Assembly: GCA_030841085.1 (NCBI GenBank)
Contig: JAVEDP010000032.1
Coordinates: forward strand, 1-64,000
Direction of reading: 5' to 3'
Source of the DNA: Pyrinomonadaceae bacterium
GTDB taxonomy: Bacteria > Acidobacteriota > Blastocatellia > Pyrinomonadales > Pyrinomonadaceae
Length of the DNA: 64,000 nt
This document shows, in pieces, positions 42,379 through 50,444 of the stretch. The notes beneath the pieces were generated by a model, which worked only from the letters and a program-made list of their open reading frames with translations, was not told the origin of the DNA and did not search any database. Positions within the stretch are counted from its first letter, which is position 1, and each line of letters starts with the position of its first letter. The position numbers and the translations under genes are program-made.

Positions 42379-42497
42379 GATTAACTCCTCGCCTGTAAGA
42401 AATTCTGAGTATCAATCTGGCGCCATTGCGCAAAGCCGTTTTGGAAAATAGTTCGCTGCCTCAATCTTCAACGTATCGGATCCTGACAGTCGGGCAA

Positions 42498-43376
42498 TCA
42501 ATTGAACTCGAAGAGCCTGACTTGCCCCCCGGTAAGGAAACAGCCATCCACAATCACTCCGGTATCCTGGCGGCCAATAAAGCTCCCTATCGACAGCAGC
42601 TGACCCAAGATCGACTCACTATCAACAGCCGAAATTGTTTCAATCTCGAGCGCGCCGTTCCGAGAAATGGCCTTAAAAGCGCCTATGCCAAGTAAGTCTG
42701 TGTGTAACACCCAACCCGAAAGAACTTGTCTTAGCTCAGCCGCCCCTTTCGGTTCAGTTGTTTGTACAAAGTCGTAATATCGCTCGGCTAGAGCGTGCGA
42801 TGGCCTACACCCCGGCGAACAAGGAACGTGGCTCAGCAAGGAATGGCCGAAACAAAGTAACGAAACATTCATTGGCCAGGCTATAGGTACATTGTCATCG
42901 TACATAACGATCACCGGGTCGCTCCGTCCGGTACTACAACGTTCACCAAATGCCTTTACGCAACACTCCGGATATCCTAGCAAGGATCCGACAGCCACAT
43001 CGTCACCCGCCTCATCACATCGTCTCAACCGCTGCCCGTAAACATGATCCGTGCAAATATAAACATAACAGTCACCGAGGGACGAAGGGCTTAACGCTGC
43101 GCGACGGCTCCATTCACTGAAACCAGCGCGGCCAGTCACCTCTTGGGCCACAATTGCCTGCTGGCCAACCACCATTTTTATAGAGAGCCGATCCGTCGTC
43201 TGAGCGATTAAGGCTAACTCTTGGCGATTGATTCGTAGACGGCAAGCCGGCCGCAGACCCGCGGCCACCAACAGTTGCTGCCGCGCTTGTACAGTACCCC
43301 ACGCCGCTCTCATGTCTGCCAATTCAGTTTGAGCAACCATGATAAGAAGCCAATCGTTCCAGTAGTTGTGGCTCAC
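42498..43376 (-). CDS. Cysteine-motif protein C of the HDR locus
   Basis: 292 aa from GTG 43376; ATG 43340 (MVAQTELADM) would give 280 aa. It overlaps the end of the radical SAM gene by 53 or 17 bases, so coupling is likely. Core: DDVAVGSLLGYPECCVKAFGERC, then FGHSLLSHVPCSPGCRPSHALAERYYDFV, the same GYPxCCV...PCxxxC arrangement as gene D. No signal peptide. The N-terminal 120 residues are beta/alpha mixed with no motif. It may supply a metal site or bind the substrate peptide for the radical SAM enzyme; that is inference. Confidence 0.75.
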   Translation of the reverse strand: MSHNYWNDWLLIMVAQTELADMRAAWGTVQARQQLLVAAGLRPACRLRINRQELALIAQTTDRLSIKMVVGQQAIVAQEVTGRAGFSEWSRRAALSPSSLGDCYVYICTDHVYGQRLRRCDEAGDDVAVGSLLGYPECCVKAFGERCSTGRSDPVIVMYDDNVPIAWPMNVSLLCFGHSLLSHVPCSPGCRPSHALAERYYDFVQTTEPKGAAELRQVLSGWVLHTDLLGIGAFKAISRNGALEIETISAVDSESILGQLLSIGSFIGRQDTGVIVDGCFLTGGQVRLFEFN

Positions 43377-44754
43377 ACTGGAGCCATGAGAAAAGTTTGT
43401 CGTAAATATACTTAGTCTGTGCGCACTTGTCCGTTCCCGCGTGTACGCTTTGCAACTCGCCCGTCACCGCGCGATCGTAAACTGGGCAGGTAGTGCAAAC
43501 CGGACGGTAAGCGCAGGTTAGACATTCTCTATCGTTGGGTAATGAAAGGCTCTTTAATTGGCGCGCCCTTTGGCCAAAAATCACCGTATCGTAGTCGTCG
43601 CTCATCACGTTGCCGAGCTTGAATTCGGGAAAGTCGCGTCCTTCATCGCAGGTGTAGATGTCACCATTGGTGTGATAAACGATTTGACTGTGAATCATCC
43701 CACATGGGTTACCAAAATCGGCGTAATCGACGTCTCTGGCGGTAACTAGCTTTTTCAAAGCCAGTCGAAAGCGACGCTCAAGCGGATAATAATCAGGCTG
43801 CCAAAGACTACGCAGGTACTCCACTACGTCGTCATAGAGTTCAAGAAATGCCTTCGCATCGAAACCCACTTCGGACCAATTGGCTGCAGCCGAGTTAATG
43901 GGATACACATTCTGAAAGGCGACCGTCTTACTTCCGGCTGCCAGTTGCATGTCTACAATTTCACTCCACGCGGAAATCGAATTCTTAGTAATCGTGGGCA
44001 GCACGGGCAGCTGATATTTGGCTACTTTCCTGGCCACCGCCTTATGAGTACCCTTGCCCCGCACTGATACTCGCTGCGCGTCATGCACGTGGGCGGGGCC
44101 ATCGACTGAGGTACCCAGGCTAACCTCATGTTCGTTAAAGAATTTGATCCAAGCATCATTCAGAAGGATGGCGTTCGTCTGAATAGAAATGTATACCTCT
44201 TTGCCGATTGCAGTGTAAGCCTTACGAATATGCGGAATGATATGAAGGAGGAGTTTCTTATTGAGCAGACTCTCGCCTCCCTGGAACTCGAAGGATTGAA
44301 CTTTGGCCTGGCTGTTTAAGGCAAAATCAACAATGGCGTCGGCCACTGGCAGAAGCAAATCAAAATCACTGCCCGAGTCAGGTGGCACGACGGCGGCATG
44401 ACAGTAAGTGCAGGAGAGATTACATCTTAAGGTCGCGACGATGATGTGGTGCGTCGGGTGCCGAAAGTGAGGAATAGTCCACCGCTGATAGGCCGTAAAG
44501 AATGAGTCCGAGTTGGCCTCTGTCAAGATCATATGGTGACGTTCGCATTTCCGAAACAGCGCCAGCGGCAGGGCAACTGATAACAGATCGCTATGTTCCT
44601 GATCACTGACAGTAAGCCATCCTCCAGCAGGATTGCTTAAAAACCACGCCGGCCCAACTTTACGTCCCTGGAAATTCGGTATCCATGCGTTGCGGAATAT
44701 TACGTCTTCCCTTAATGCTTGATCGAAATGAACTTCGACTCTTTCCATCACCAT
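43324..44754 (-). CDS. Radical SAM/SPASM peptide maturase (HxsB-like), gene B of the HDR locus
   Basis: 476-aa radical S-adenosylmethionine enzyme. The 4Fe-4S motif CxxxCxxC is Cys111, Cys115 and Cys118 in ATLRCNLSCTYCHA. Core strands follow (SFEFQGGESLLNKKLLLHI, VYISIQTNAILLNDAW, SLGTSVDGPAHVHDAQR), then a C-terminal SPASM-type cysteine set (CGMIHSQIVYHTNGDIYTCDEGR, ECLTCAYRPVCTTCPVYD, DKCAQ). The overall plan is that of HxsB-like maturases acting on repeat peptides. A start at 44754 or 44748 is possible. It lies directly between the HDR-repeat gene and the cysteine-motif genes. The likely substrate is the HDR tail; the modification is unknown. Confidence 0.88.
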   Translation of the reverse strand: MVMERVEVHFDQALREDVIFRNAWIPNFQGRKVGPAWFLSNPAGGWLTVSDQEHSDLLSVALPLALFRKCERHHMILTEANSDSFFTAYQRWTIPHFRHPTHHIIVATLRCNLSCTYCHAAVVPPDSGSDFDLLLPVADAIVDFALNSQAKVQSFEFQGGESLLNKKLLLHIIPHIRKAYTAIGKEVYISIQTNAILLNDAWIKFFNEHEVSLGTSVDGPAHVHDAQRVSVRGKGTHKAVARKVAKYQLPVLPTITKNSISAWSEIVDMQLAAGSKTVAFQNVYPINSAAANWSEVGFDAKAFLELYDDVVEYLRSLWQPDYYPLERRFRLALKKLVTARDVDYADFGNPCGMIHSQIVYHTNGDIYTCDEGRDFPEFKLGNVMSDDYDTVIFGQRARQLKSLSLPNDRECLTCAYRPVCTTCPVYDRAVTGELQSVHAGTDKCAQTKYIYDKLFSWLQCEPQLLERLASYHGCSN

Positions 44755-44820
44755 ATTCTCAGAGTGGCCATTTAATCGCTTTTCCTGGCGCCGCCCAGAT
44801 TTATTCCAGACCTGATTGAC

Positions 44821-45618
44821 TTAAAGATCGCGGTCATGGCCCGACTCGCGGTCATGAGCTGCCTCGCGGTCATGGCCCGCAGGCTCGCGATTTACATCAC
44901 GATCATGCACGTCGCGGTCATGCGAATCACGATCGTGATTCGCTTCGCGGTCGTGTCCTCCCTTTTCCTGCATAGAGTATCCTGTCGACTCCAGACCCTC
45001 ATTGAATAACTTGAGCCGGTCGGGGCGCGATACCAGAATAGCCTCTAGATGCCAACCCTCGGACATCCCTGAGGGCGGATCTGGTTCATAATAACCTTCG
45101 TCAATTGCTGTCACAGTAGCGAGAGGTTTGTGAGTCTTCTCTATTCGGCAGAACGTGGGCGGTAATTCTGTGATGGTCAACAAGGCAATAGCTTCCAACA
45201 AAAGGCCCATATCTTTGTTTGAGAGTCGAAGACTTCCACAGGTCGGTCTAAGATTTCCCGCGGCGTCAGGAGAGCCCCCGTGGATCATGAATCCAGTCCT
45301 TCCTGACTGTTCTGCAACGGCTGCCTCTCCCTCAATGGGCTTCAGGCGGATTGCCCCGTGGCTGCCATAACTGTCCGTGGCCAGGTTGCTATCGGACCCG
45401 GTTTTCACCATATCAACAATCGCAAATATTCCGTAGGGAGTATCTCCGTAAGGTTTTAATCGACTGGCGCCGGCATTGCCTCTCTGCTTTGCGGTTTCTC
45501 TATCGGCGCGACCGAAGGCCAGAAAAGGTCCCGCTACATCAATACCCTGACCATTGACTAACCGGATGGAACCCGCTCCGGTGCGATCTTCGGGTAGCTC
45601 AACGATGATCTCAGCCAT
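44821..45618 (-). CDS. L,D-transpeptidase-like protein with C-terminal HDR repeats, gene A of the HDR locus
   Basis: 265 aa. Residues about 1-200 resemble the YkuD L,D-transpeptidase fold: SLRLVNGQG-like start, DTPYGIFAIVD, GSHGAIRLKP, GFMIHGGSPDAAG and PTCGSLRLSNKDM. In normal enzymes the last block reads PTHGCIRLSNKD, so here His-Gly-Cys has become Cys-Gly-Ser and the usual nucleophile is missing. Residues 222-265 are seven HDR units and one decayed unit spaced five to six residues apart, ending HDRDL. No signal peptide is seen. ATG 45618 (MAEIIVELPE) is chosen for GGAGG upstream. Likely the substrate protein of the radical SAM enzyme encoded next. Confidence 0.8.
   Translation of the reverse strand: MAEIIVELPEDRTGAGSIRLVNGQGIDVAGPFLAFGRADRETAKQRGNAGASRLKPYGDTPYGIFAIVDMVKTGSDSNLATDSYGSHGAIRLKPIEGEAAVAEQSGRTGFMIHGGSPDAAGNLRPTCGSLRLSNKDMGLLLEAIALLTITELPPTFCRIEKTHKPLATVTAIDEGYYEPDPPSGMSEGWHLEAILVSRPDRLKLFNEGLESTGYSMQEKGGHDREANHDRDSHDRDVHDRDVNREPAGHDREAAHDRESGHDRDL
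44824..44955 (-). repeat. HDR-encoding repeat tract
   Basis: 44 codons holding seven His-Asp-Arg units followed by Asp or Glu, with two to three variable residues between (AN, S, V, AA, SG), plus one degenerate unit (VNREPAG). At the DNA level it is a loose catgaccgcga repeat with varied third positions, so selection on the protein, not just recent DNA duplication, is suggested. Confidence 0.85.
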
Positions 45619-45906
45619 CTCGTTAGCCTCCACATTTGAGTTGGAATTTAGAGGTGAAAGTTTTCCTGTTTATCGAGGGCAGCCTCTCAACTCTTGTATC
45701 GCAGCTTTGATCGTTAATGAGTAAGCAGAAATAACGCAATGAACGTCGGAGGAAATTTACGCGCATCAATAAACTGCAACAAAATCAAAGAAACTCCGCC
45801 GAATGAGCGTAGCGTAGTATTTGTAACTACCGATGTCAATAGATCGGATGTTTGAATGTTAGATAGAAAACCCCAAACGAATTGTGAAAAAGCTCGTAGG
45901 TATGGA

Positions 45907-47286
45907 TTATTCTCGATACAGATTATCGAACCGCATGCTGGATGGAGTAAAGCGAAGGCGGAGGGTGTCGGTGGGGCCGTTGCGTTGCTTGGCAACGATA
46001 ATTTCGGCAACGTTCTTCTCGTCGTCAGGCATGCTGTCGCGTTCCTCCTGAGACTTGTACTGCTCAGGCCGGTAGATGAAGGCTACAACGTCAGCATCCT
46101 GCTCGAGTGCACCCGACTCGCGTAAGTCCGAGAGCTGCGGCTTATGATCAGAACGCGATTCTGGAGCGCGTGAAAGCTGCGACAGCGCAATTAACGGCAC
46201 GTTTAATTCCTTCGCCAATCCCTTTAGCTCCCGCGAAATCTGTGAGACTTCCTGTTGGCGCGACTCGAAACGTTTTGACGAGCCCGACATTAACTGCAGA
46301 TAGTCAACCACGATCAGATCCAATCGTTTCTGTTCGACCATGAGCCGGCGGGCCTTGGCGCGCATTTCCAAAACAGAGATGCCGGGCGTGTCGTCGAGAA
46401 AGATTTTGGCGTCGGCCAGGATGCCGAGCGATTTTGCAATCTGCGCCCATTCAGGCCGCGAAAGAAATCCATTGCGAAAGCGCTGCGCATCGATGTTGCC
46501 CTGCGAACAGAGCATGCGCATGACCAGCGCCTCTTTCGACATTTCCAACGAGAAGACACCAACGACAGCACCGGGCACGTGAATCGCCGCGTTCTCCGCC
46601 AGCATCAGGGCGAAACTGGTCTTTCCCATCGATGGCCGGGCAGCAACGATGATCAAATCCTGGCGCTGCAATCCGGAGGTCAATTTGTCGAGATCGGCAA
46701 AGCCGGTGGTGAGTCCGGTTAAGACAGCGGCGCGGCCTTCCATTTCCTGAATTTTTTCCAGCAGTTGTTCGGCGATCGGCTTGACGTGCACAAAGCCCTG
46801 GCGAATGCGTTCATCCGCCAACTCGAAAATCGCATGCTCGGCGTGGTCCAGAATAAGCTCCGGTTCATCTTCCTGCTCCAGTGCTTCCTGGGTGATCTTG
46901 TTCGCCGCCCGAATCAGTTGCCGCAACATCGATTTGCCGCGCACGATCTTGGCGTAGTGAACGATGTTGGTGGAGTGAGGCAGTCCGTAAGTCAGGTTCG
47001 TGATGAAACTGATCCCGCCGACCGACTCCAGACCATTTTCTTTCTTGAGTTCTTCACCAATGAGAATGGGATTGATTTCGCCGCCGCGTTCGAACAGCGC
47101 GGTCATCGCCACGAAGATCCGGCGGTGCGAAGGAACGTAAAAATCTTCCGGGCGCAGCAATTCGATTGCCTGACTAATCAGGGCATTGTCGAGCAGAATG
47201 CCGCCGAGAATGGCGCGTTCAGCTTCAGCGCTGTTGGGCAGCGAACGCTCGAGCGATTGCTCGCGAATTGGATCAGGGGTGGCCAT
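45907..47286 (-). CDS. dnaB: Replicative DNA helicase DnaB
   Basis: Hexameric 5'-3' helicase at the replication fork, 459 aa. Seen: N-terminal domain [30 protein letters not shown], Walker [20 protein letters not shown] (about residue 205), Walker [13 protein letters not shown], and the C-terminal SREREL-like [29 protein letters not shown] ... [10 protein letters not shown]. Last gene of the canonical rpsF-rpsR-rplI-dnaB block, though a strong terminator stands before it at 47342-47379. A 7-8-bp array abuts the start, and no Shine-Dalgarno is visible. The gap downstream (45619-45906) shows no gene. Confidence 0.96.
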   Translation of the reverse strand: MATPDPIREQSLERSLPNSAEAERAILGGILLDNALISQAIELLRPEDFYVPSHRRIFVAMTALFERGGEINPILIGEELKKENGLESVGGISFITNLTYGLPHSTNIVHYAKIVRGKSMLRQLIRAANKITQEALEQEDEPELILDHAEHAIFELADERIRQGFVHVKPIAEQLLEKIQEMEGRAAVLTGLTTGFADLDKLTSGLQRQDLIIVAARPSMGKTSFALMLAENAAIHVPGAVVGVFSLEMSKEALVMRMLCSQGNIDAQRFRNGFLSRPEWAQIAKSLGILADAKIFLDDTPGISVLEMRAKARRLMVEQKRLDLIVVDYLQLMSGSSKRFESRQQEVSQISRELKGLAKELNVPLIALSQLSRAPESRSDHKPQLSDLRESGALEQDADVVAFIYRPEQYKSQEERDSMPDDEKNVAEIIVAKQRNGPTDTLRLRFTPSSMRFDNLYRE

Positions 47287-47341
47287 TTAAATTTCGGATT
47301 GCGAATTTCGGATTTCGGATTTGCAGAGTCTCGGACTATGC

Positions 47342-47379
47342 AAAAAACTACGCTACAAGTTGTTCCCAACTTGTAGCGT
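47342..47379 (-). terminator. Terminator after bL9
   Basis: Minus-strand perfect 12-bp stem cgctacaagttg/caacttgtagcg, 4-base loop, then TTTTTT a few bases later. Placed after rplI and before dnaB, so it probably ends the ribosomal-protein transcript or limits dnaB expression. Confidence 0.9.
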
Positions 47380-47438
47380 CGAATATAACTACGGCGATCT
47401 CAGCGCACAAGAAAACTGGAGATTGGGCCCTGTTTTAT

Positions 47439-47987
47439 TTACTCGCCGGCTTCGGCTGCTTCTTCATTAGCCGATTCGCCTTGTTTCGCGAGTTCTGCTT
47501 CTTGTTCCGCGGTCATATGTCCCGCGATCATTTCGCCTTCCGGCGCCACCTTCACGTTGAGATCAACCGTGACCTCCCGATGCAAGCGTAAAGGGACGGT
47601 GAAGTCGCCAAGGCGTTTCAGCGGCTCGCGCAAATGAATACGATGCCGGTCGATTTCGTAACCACGCTGCTTCAGCTCTTCGGCAATATCCATGCTAGTT
47701 ACCGAGCCGTATAGCGCACCCTGCTCGCCCGCTTTGCGTTTGAACTCGAGCACTAGCGCTCCTAATTGATCCGCCTGACCTTGCGCGGTCGCGCGTTCAG
47801 TCGCTTCTTTCTTCAGCAGCGCCGCGCGCTCGCGTTCGATCCCCTTAACGTTGTTTGTGGTTGCTTCTACCGCCAGCTTGCGCGGCAGTAAGTAATTGCG
47901 CGCATAACCGGCCCGGACGCGAACAATCTCGCCGCGCGCGCCCAGATCGTCTACGTCTTCTCGTAACAATATTTTCGTGTGCGCCAT
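47439..47987 (-). CDS. rplI: 50S ribosomal protein bL9
   Basis: 182-aa large-subunit protein that binds 23S rRNA. Seen: MAHTKILLREDVDDLGARGEIVRVRAGYARNYLLPRKLAVEAT, the central helix with LLKKEATERA, EFKRKAGEQGALYGSVTSMDIAEEL, and an acidic C-terminal extension (EGEMIAGHMTAEQEAELAKQ ... EEAAEAGE) longer than in E. coli. ATG 47987 starts 14 bases after the bS18 stop, with AGGAG upstream; a longer open frame is only read-through of bS18. Confidence 0.95.
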   Translation of the reverse strand: MAHTKILLREDVDDLGARGEIVRVRAGYARNYLLPRKLAVEATTNNVKGIERERAALLKKEATERATAQGQADQLGALVLEFKRKAGEQGALYGSVTSMDIAEELKQRGYEIDRHRIHLREPLKRLGDFTVPLRLHREVTVDLNVKVAPEGEMIAGHMTAEQEAELAKQGESANEEAAEAGE

Positions 47988-48001
47988 TTCCTCAACTCCT
48001 C

Positions 48002-48307
48002 TTAGTCCGTTGTATAAGGCAGCAGCGCGATGTTGCGCGCGCGTTTGATCGCCTCGGCCAGCATGCGCTGGTGAATGGCGCAGTTGCCTGAAATGCGGCG
48101 GGGCAAAATCTTGCCGCGCTCGGGAATGTAATTCTGCAGGAACCGCGCATCTTTGAAATCGATTATGTCGACTTTCTCGATGCAAAAACGGCAAATGCGA
48201 CGGCGCCGCATGCGGCGACCACCGCGACCTTGCGAGCGACCTCGATCAAAATCTTCGTCTCCGTTAAACCGGCGACCACGGTCGCGATCTTCATAGTTTG
48301 TTGTCAT
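48002..48307 (-). CDS. rpsR: 30S ribosomal protein bS18
   Basis: 101 aa small-subunit protein, partner of bS6 on the platform. Seen: [69 protein letters not shown]. The cysteine set CRFC and C in GNCAIH suggests the zinc-binding form. A basic/acidic N-terminal extension ([14 protein letters not shown] ... RGRSQGRGG) of about 30 residues is extra. ATG 48307 has GAGGAAG upstream. Lies between rpsF and rplI. Confidence 0.95.
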   Translation of the reverse strand: MTTNYEDRDRGRRFNGDEDFDRGRSQGRGGRRMRRRRICRFCIEKVDIIDFKDARFLQNYIPERGKILPRRISGNCAIHQRMLAEAIKRARNIALLPYTTD

Positions 48308-48391
48308 AGCTTCCTCAACTGGTAAATCGTAAATGGTGAATCGTAAATGGTACGGCTGACCCACTCGGTCCGAATTTGGAACTTCTCCGAA

Positions 48392-48826
48392 TTACGCAGC
48401 GTCTTCGGCTTCCTCTGCGGCGGGAAACTCAGCCGGCGCAGCCGCTCGGTTTGCAGCGCTTTGGCTACCCGGTTTCTTTTCGGCTTTGCGCGCGCGCTTT
48501 GCCCTGAACTTCTCGGCGCGCCGGCGATCTTCGTCAACGCGAACCGTGATGTAGCGAATGATGCGATCGTTCACGCGCATGCGACGCTCGAGCTCAGCGA
48601 TCTCGCGGCCAGATCCTTCGATCTCCAACAGCACGAAATTGCCTTCCGTCTTGTGCAGGATTTCGTAAGCCAATGGGCGACGGCCCAGACTCTCAGTTTT
48701 GGTAACTGTGCCACCCTGATCGACGGCGATTTGCTTCAGCGTATCTGTTAGCCGTGTGACCTCGTCATCTTCCATCGCCGGGTCAACGATGAACACCACT
48801 TCGTATTGTCTATTCGTTTCCATCAA
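48392..48826 (-). CDS. rpsF: 30S ribosomal protein bS6
   Basis: 144 aa. METNRQYEVVFIVDPAMEDDEVTRLTDTLKQIA, GGTVTKTESLGRRPLAYEI, VLLEIEGSGREIAELERRMRVNDRIIRYITVRVDEDRRRAEKF and an Ala/Glu-rich tail. Partner of bS18 in the small-subunit platform. First gene of the bS6-bS18-bL9 run. A palindromic array lies before it, but its GAGGAG Shine-Dalgarno is kept. No ssb gene lies between rpsF and rpsR, unlike in many bacteria. Confidence 0.95.
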   Translation of the reverse strand: MMETNRQYEVVFIVDPAMEDDEVTRLTDTLKQIAVDQGGTVTKTESLGRRPLAYEILHKTEGNFVLLEIEGSGREIAELERRMRVNDRIIRYITVRVDEDRRRAEKFRAKRARKAEKKPGSQSAANRAAAPAEFPAAEEAEDAA

Positions 48827-48829
48827 ATC

Positions 48830-48899
48830 TCCTCGGTAAATGGTAAATGGTGAATAGTAAATGGACGAACCATTTACCGTTTACCATTTACCATTTACT
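48830..48899. repeat. Inverted array of taaatgg units
   Basis: Left taaatggtaaatggtgaata, right ccatttaccgtttaccattt, separated by a few bases: 30-base arms that would form a hairpin between pth and rpsF. Confidence 0.85.
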
Positions 48900-49454
48900 A
48901 GTTGTATTCCGTCATTGCTTTCAAAACGCCATCTCGCAAAATGGCACGCAGCGCTTCCGCGCTTCTATCTAAAATCTTTTCCACTTTCGCTCTAGCAGCT
49001 CGTGGATAAGTATCGAGCACGAATCTCTTTGCATCGTTGATCGGATGCTGAGGCTGGATGCCGATTCGCAGCCGCGTAAATTCGTTCGTGCCTAATGAAC
49101 CAATGATCGACTTCAGACCGTTGTGTCCGCCAGCAGAACCGCGTGCGCGAATGCGAATCTTTCCAAACGGCAACGCCAGGTCATCTGAAATGACAACCAG
49201 GTTCTCGCCTGGCTCGGTCAGCTTATGTTTGTGTACTAAACAAGCAACCGCTTCGCCGCTCAGATTCATGTAGGTCTGCGGCTTAACCAACTTTACCGCG
49301 CGGCCTTCAATCTCCCCGCGGCCCACGAGCGACTGACACTCGCGGCGAAATCTATCAAACCCGCTTGCCGCGCTTAGCTTGTCAATCAACATGAAGCCGA
49401 GGTTGTGGCGCGACCACTCATACTCCGCGCCCGGATTCCCCAACCCAACGATCA

Positions 49455-49479
<25 letters not shown>
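48898..49479 (-). CDS. pth: Peptidyl-tRNA hydrolase
   Basis: Releases peptides from stalled peptidyl-tRNA; cytosolic, 193 aa. Seen: [26 protein letters not shown] with the catalytic His region, VKLVKPQTYMNLSGEAV, VVISDDLALPFGKIRIRARGSAGGHNGLKSII. Complete at the C-terminus. Start is odd: the expected start would be at YLIVGLG, and the codons ahead (AIGNRQ) are written in a tandem array of ggcaatt/ggcaatc units whose TTG at 49479 serves as the only start codon near. No Shine-Dalgarno is visible. Same strand as bL25 and prs. Confidence 0.92.
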
Positions 49480-49567
<88 letters not shown>

Positions 49568-49569
49568 GC

Positions 49570-50253
49570 CTACTCCTTCTTGCCCTTCTCGGGCTCGCCG
49601 CCTTCTTCGTCTTCCTTCTTGCCCTTGCCGATTACTTCCGGCTCAGCGGCGCCTTCAACCTCGACCACAGGCGCGGCCACCTCTTCCTTCACGATACCTA
49701 CGGTCGCAATCACCGTGTCGGCGGGCGTCAGTATTTCGATGCGCTCATCAATCTGAATATCGGAAATGTGAATCACATCATGAACGCCAAGATGTGAAAC
49801 ATCGACATTTATGACGTCGGGAATTTCACGAGGTTCGCAGCGTATTTCAAGTTCGCGGATAATTTGCTCCAGCACACCCTGCTCTTCGCGAACGCCTGCA
49901 GGCTCGCCAGTAAGATGCAACGGCACGGTGACTTCAATCTTCTGGCCTTTGACCAGTCGAGTGAAATCCGCGTGAATCAGCCGGCCGCGAATGGGGTCGA
50001 CCTGGCGCTCATGAAACATCACTTCGCTCGAGCCGACACCTTCAATGTCTAGCGTGAAAATCGTGTTACGGCCGGATTCGGAACGAAGGATTGCGGCCAA
50101 ATCGCGAAGCGGCGCAAGCGCGGCAACTGTGCCGCCTTCACCGCCATAAACCGTTACTGGAACCATGCCCGCAACGCGCGCGCGGCGTGCATCATTCTTG
50201 CCGCGGCCTTCCCTGGTCTTTGCGCGAACTGTTATGTCTTTCTGTTCTGCCAT
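49570..50253 (-). CDS. rplY: 50S ribosomal protein bL25 (Ctc form)
   Basis: 227 aa, the longer bL25/Ctc type with C-terminal beta domain. Seen: AEQKDITVRAKTREGRGKNDARRARVAGMVPVTVYGG, NTIFTLDIEGVGSSEVMFHERQVDPIRGRLIHADFTRL, KIEVTVPLHLTGEPAGVREEQGVLEQIIRELEIRCEPREIPD, and a charged tail (GKGKKEDEEGGEPEKGKKE). Binds 5S rRNA. Lies between prs and pth, a common order. The 3' end touches a tandem array. Confidence 0.93.
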   Translation of the reverse strand: MAEQKDITVRAKTREGRGKNDARRARVAGMVPVTVYGGEGGTVAALAPLRDLAAILRSESGRNTIFTLDIEGVGSSEVMFHERQVDPIRGRLIHADFTRLVKGQKIEVTVPLHLTGEPAGVREEQGVLEQIIRELEIRCEPREIPDVINVDVSHLGVHDVIHISDIQIDERIEILTPADTVIATVGIVKEEVAAPVVEVEGAAEPEVIGKGKKEDEEGGEPEKGKKE

Positions 50254-50287
50254 GACTGCTCCTCTTTACAAACGTTCAGCGACCGAA

Positions 50288-50396
50288 ATCATTTCCGATT
50301 TCCGATTGCCAATTTCCGATTGAAACCCGGCCGAAGATAGCGGCCTCTTAGAACTTGATTTCAAATCGGCAATTGGCAATCGGCAATCGGCAATGT
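50288..50396. repeat. Inverted array of tttccga/aatcggc units
   Basis: Left tttccgatttccgattgcc, right aatcggcaattggcaatcgg. It lies between prs and bL25. Same words as the array at 49455-49567, about 800 bases away. Confidence 0.85.
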
Positions 50397-50444
50397 TGCC
50401 GGTCGCTGATGGACTTCTATTTAGCCATCAGTGTTTGCCCTTCG

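Noticed and set aside
44821-44960. HDR tract as a pure DNA slippage product
   Set aside because: Codons and linker residues vary between units while H-D-R is kept, and the tract sits beside a maturase gene; selection on the peptide explains it better.
45714-46010. Minus-strand 98-aa frame across the dnaB 3' end
   Set aside because: It overlaps dnaB, has no Shine-Dalgarno and no recognisable sequence.
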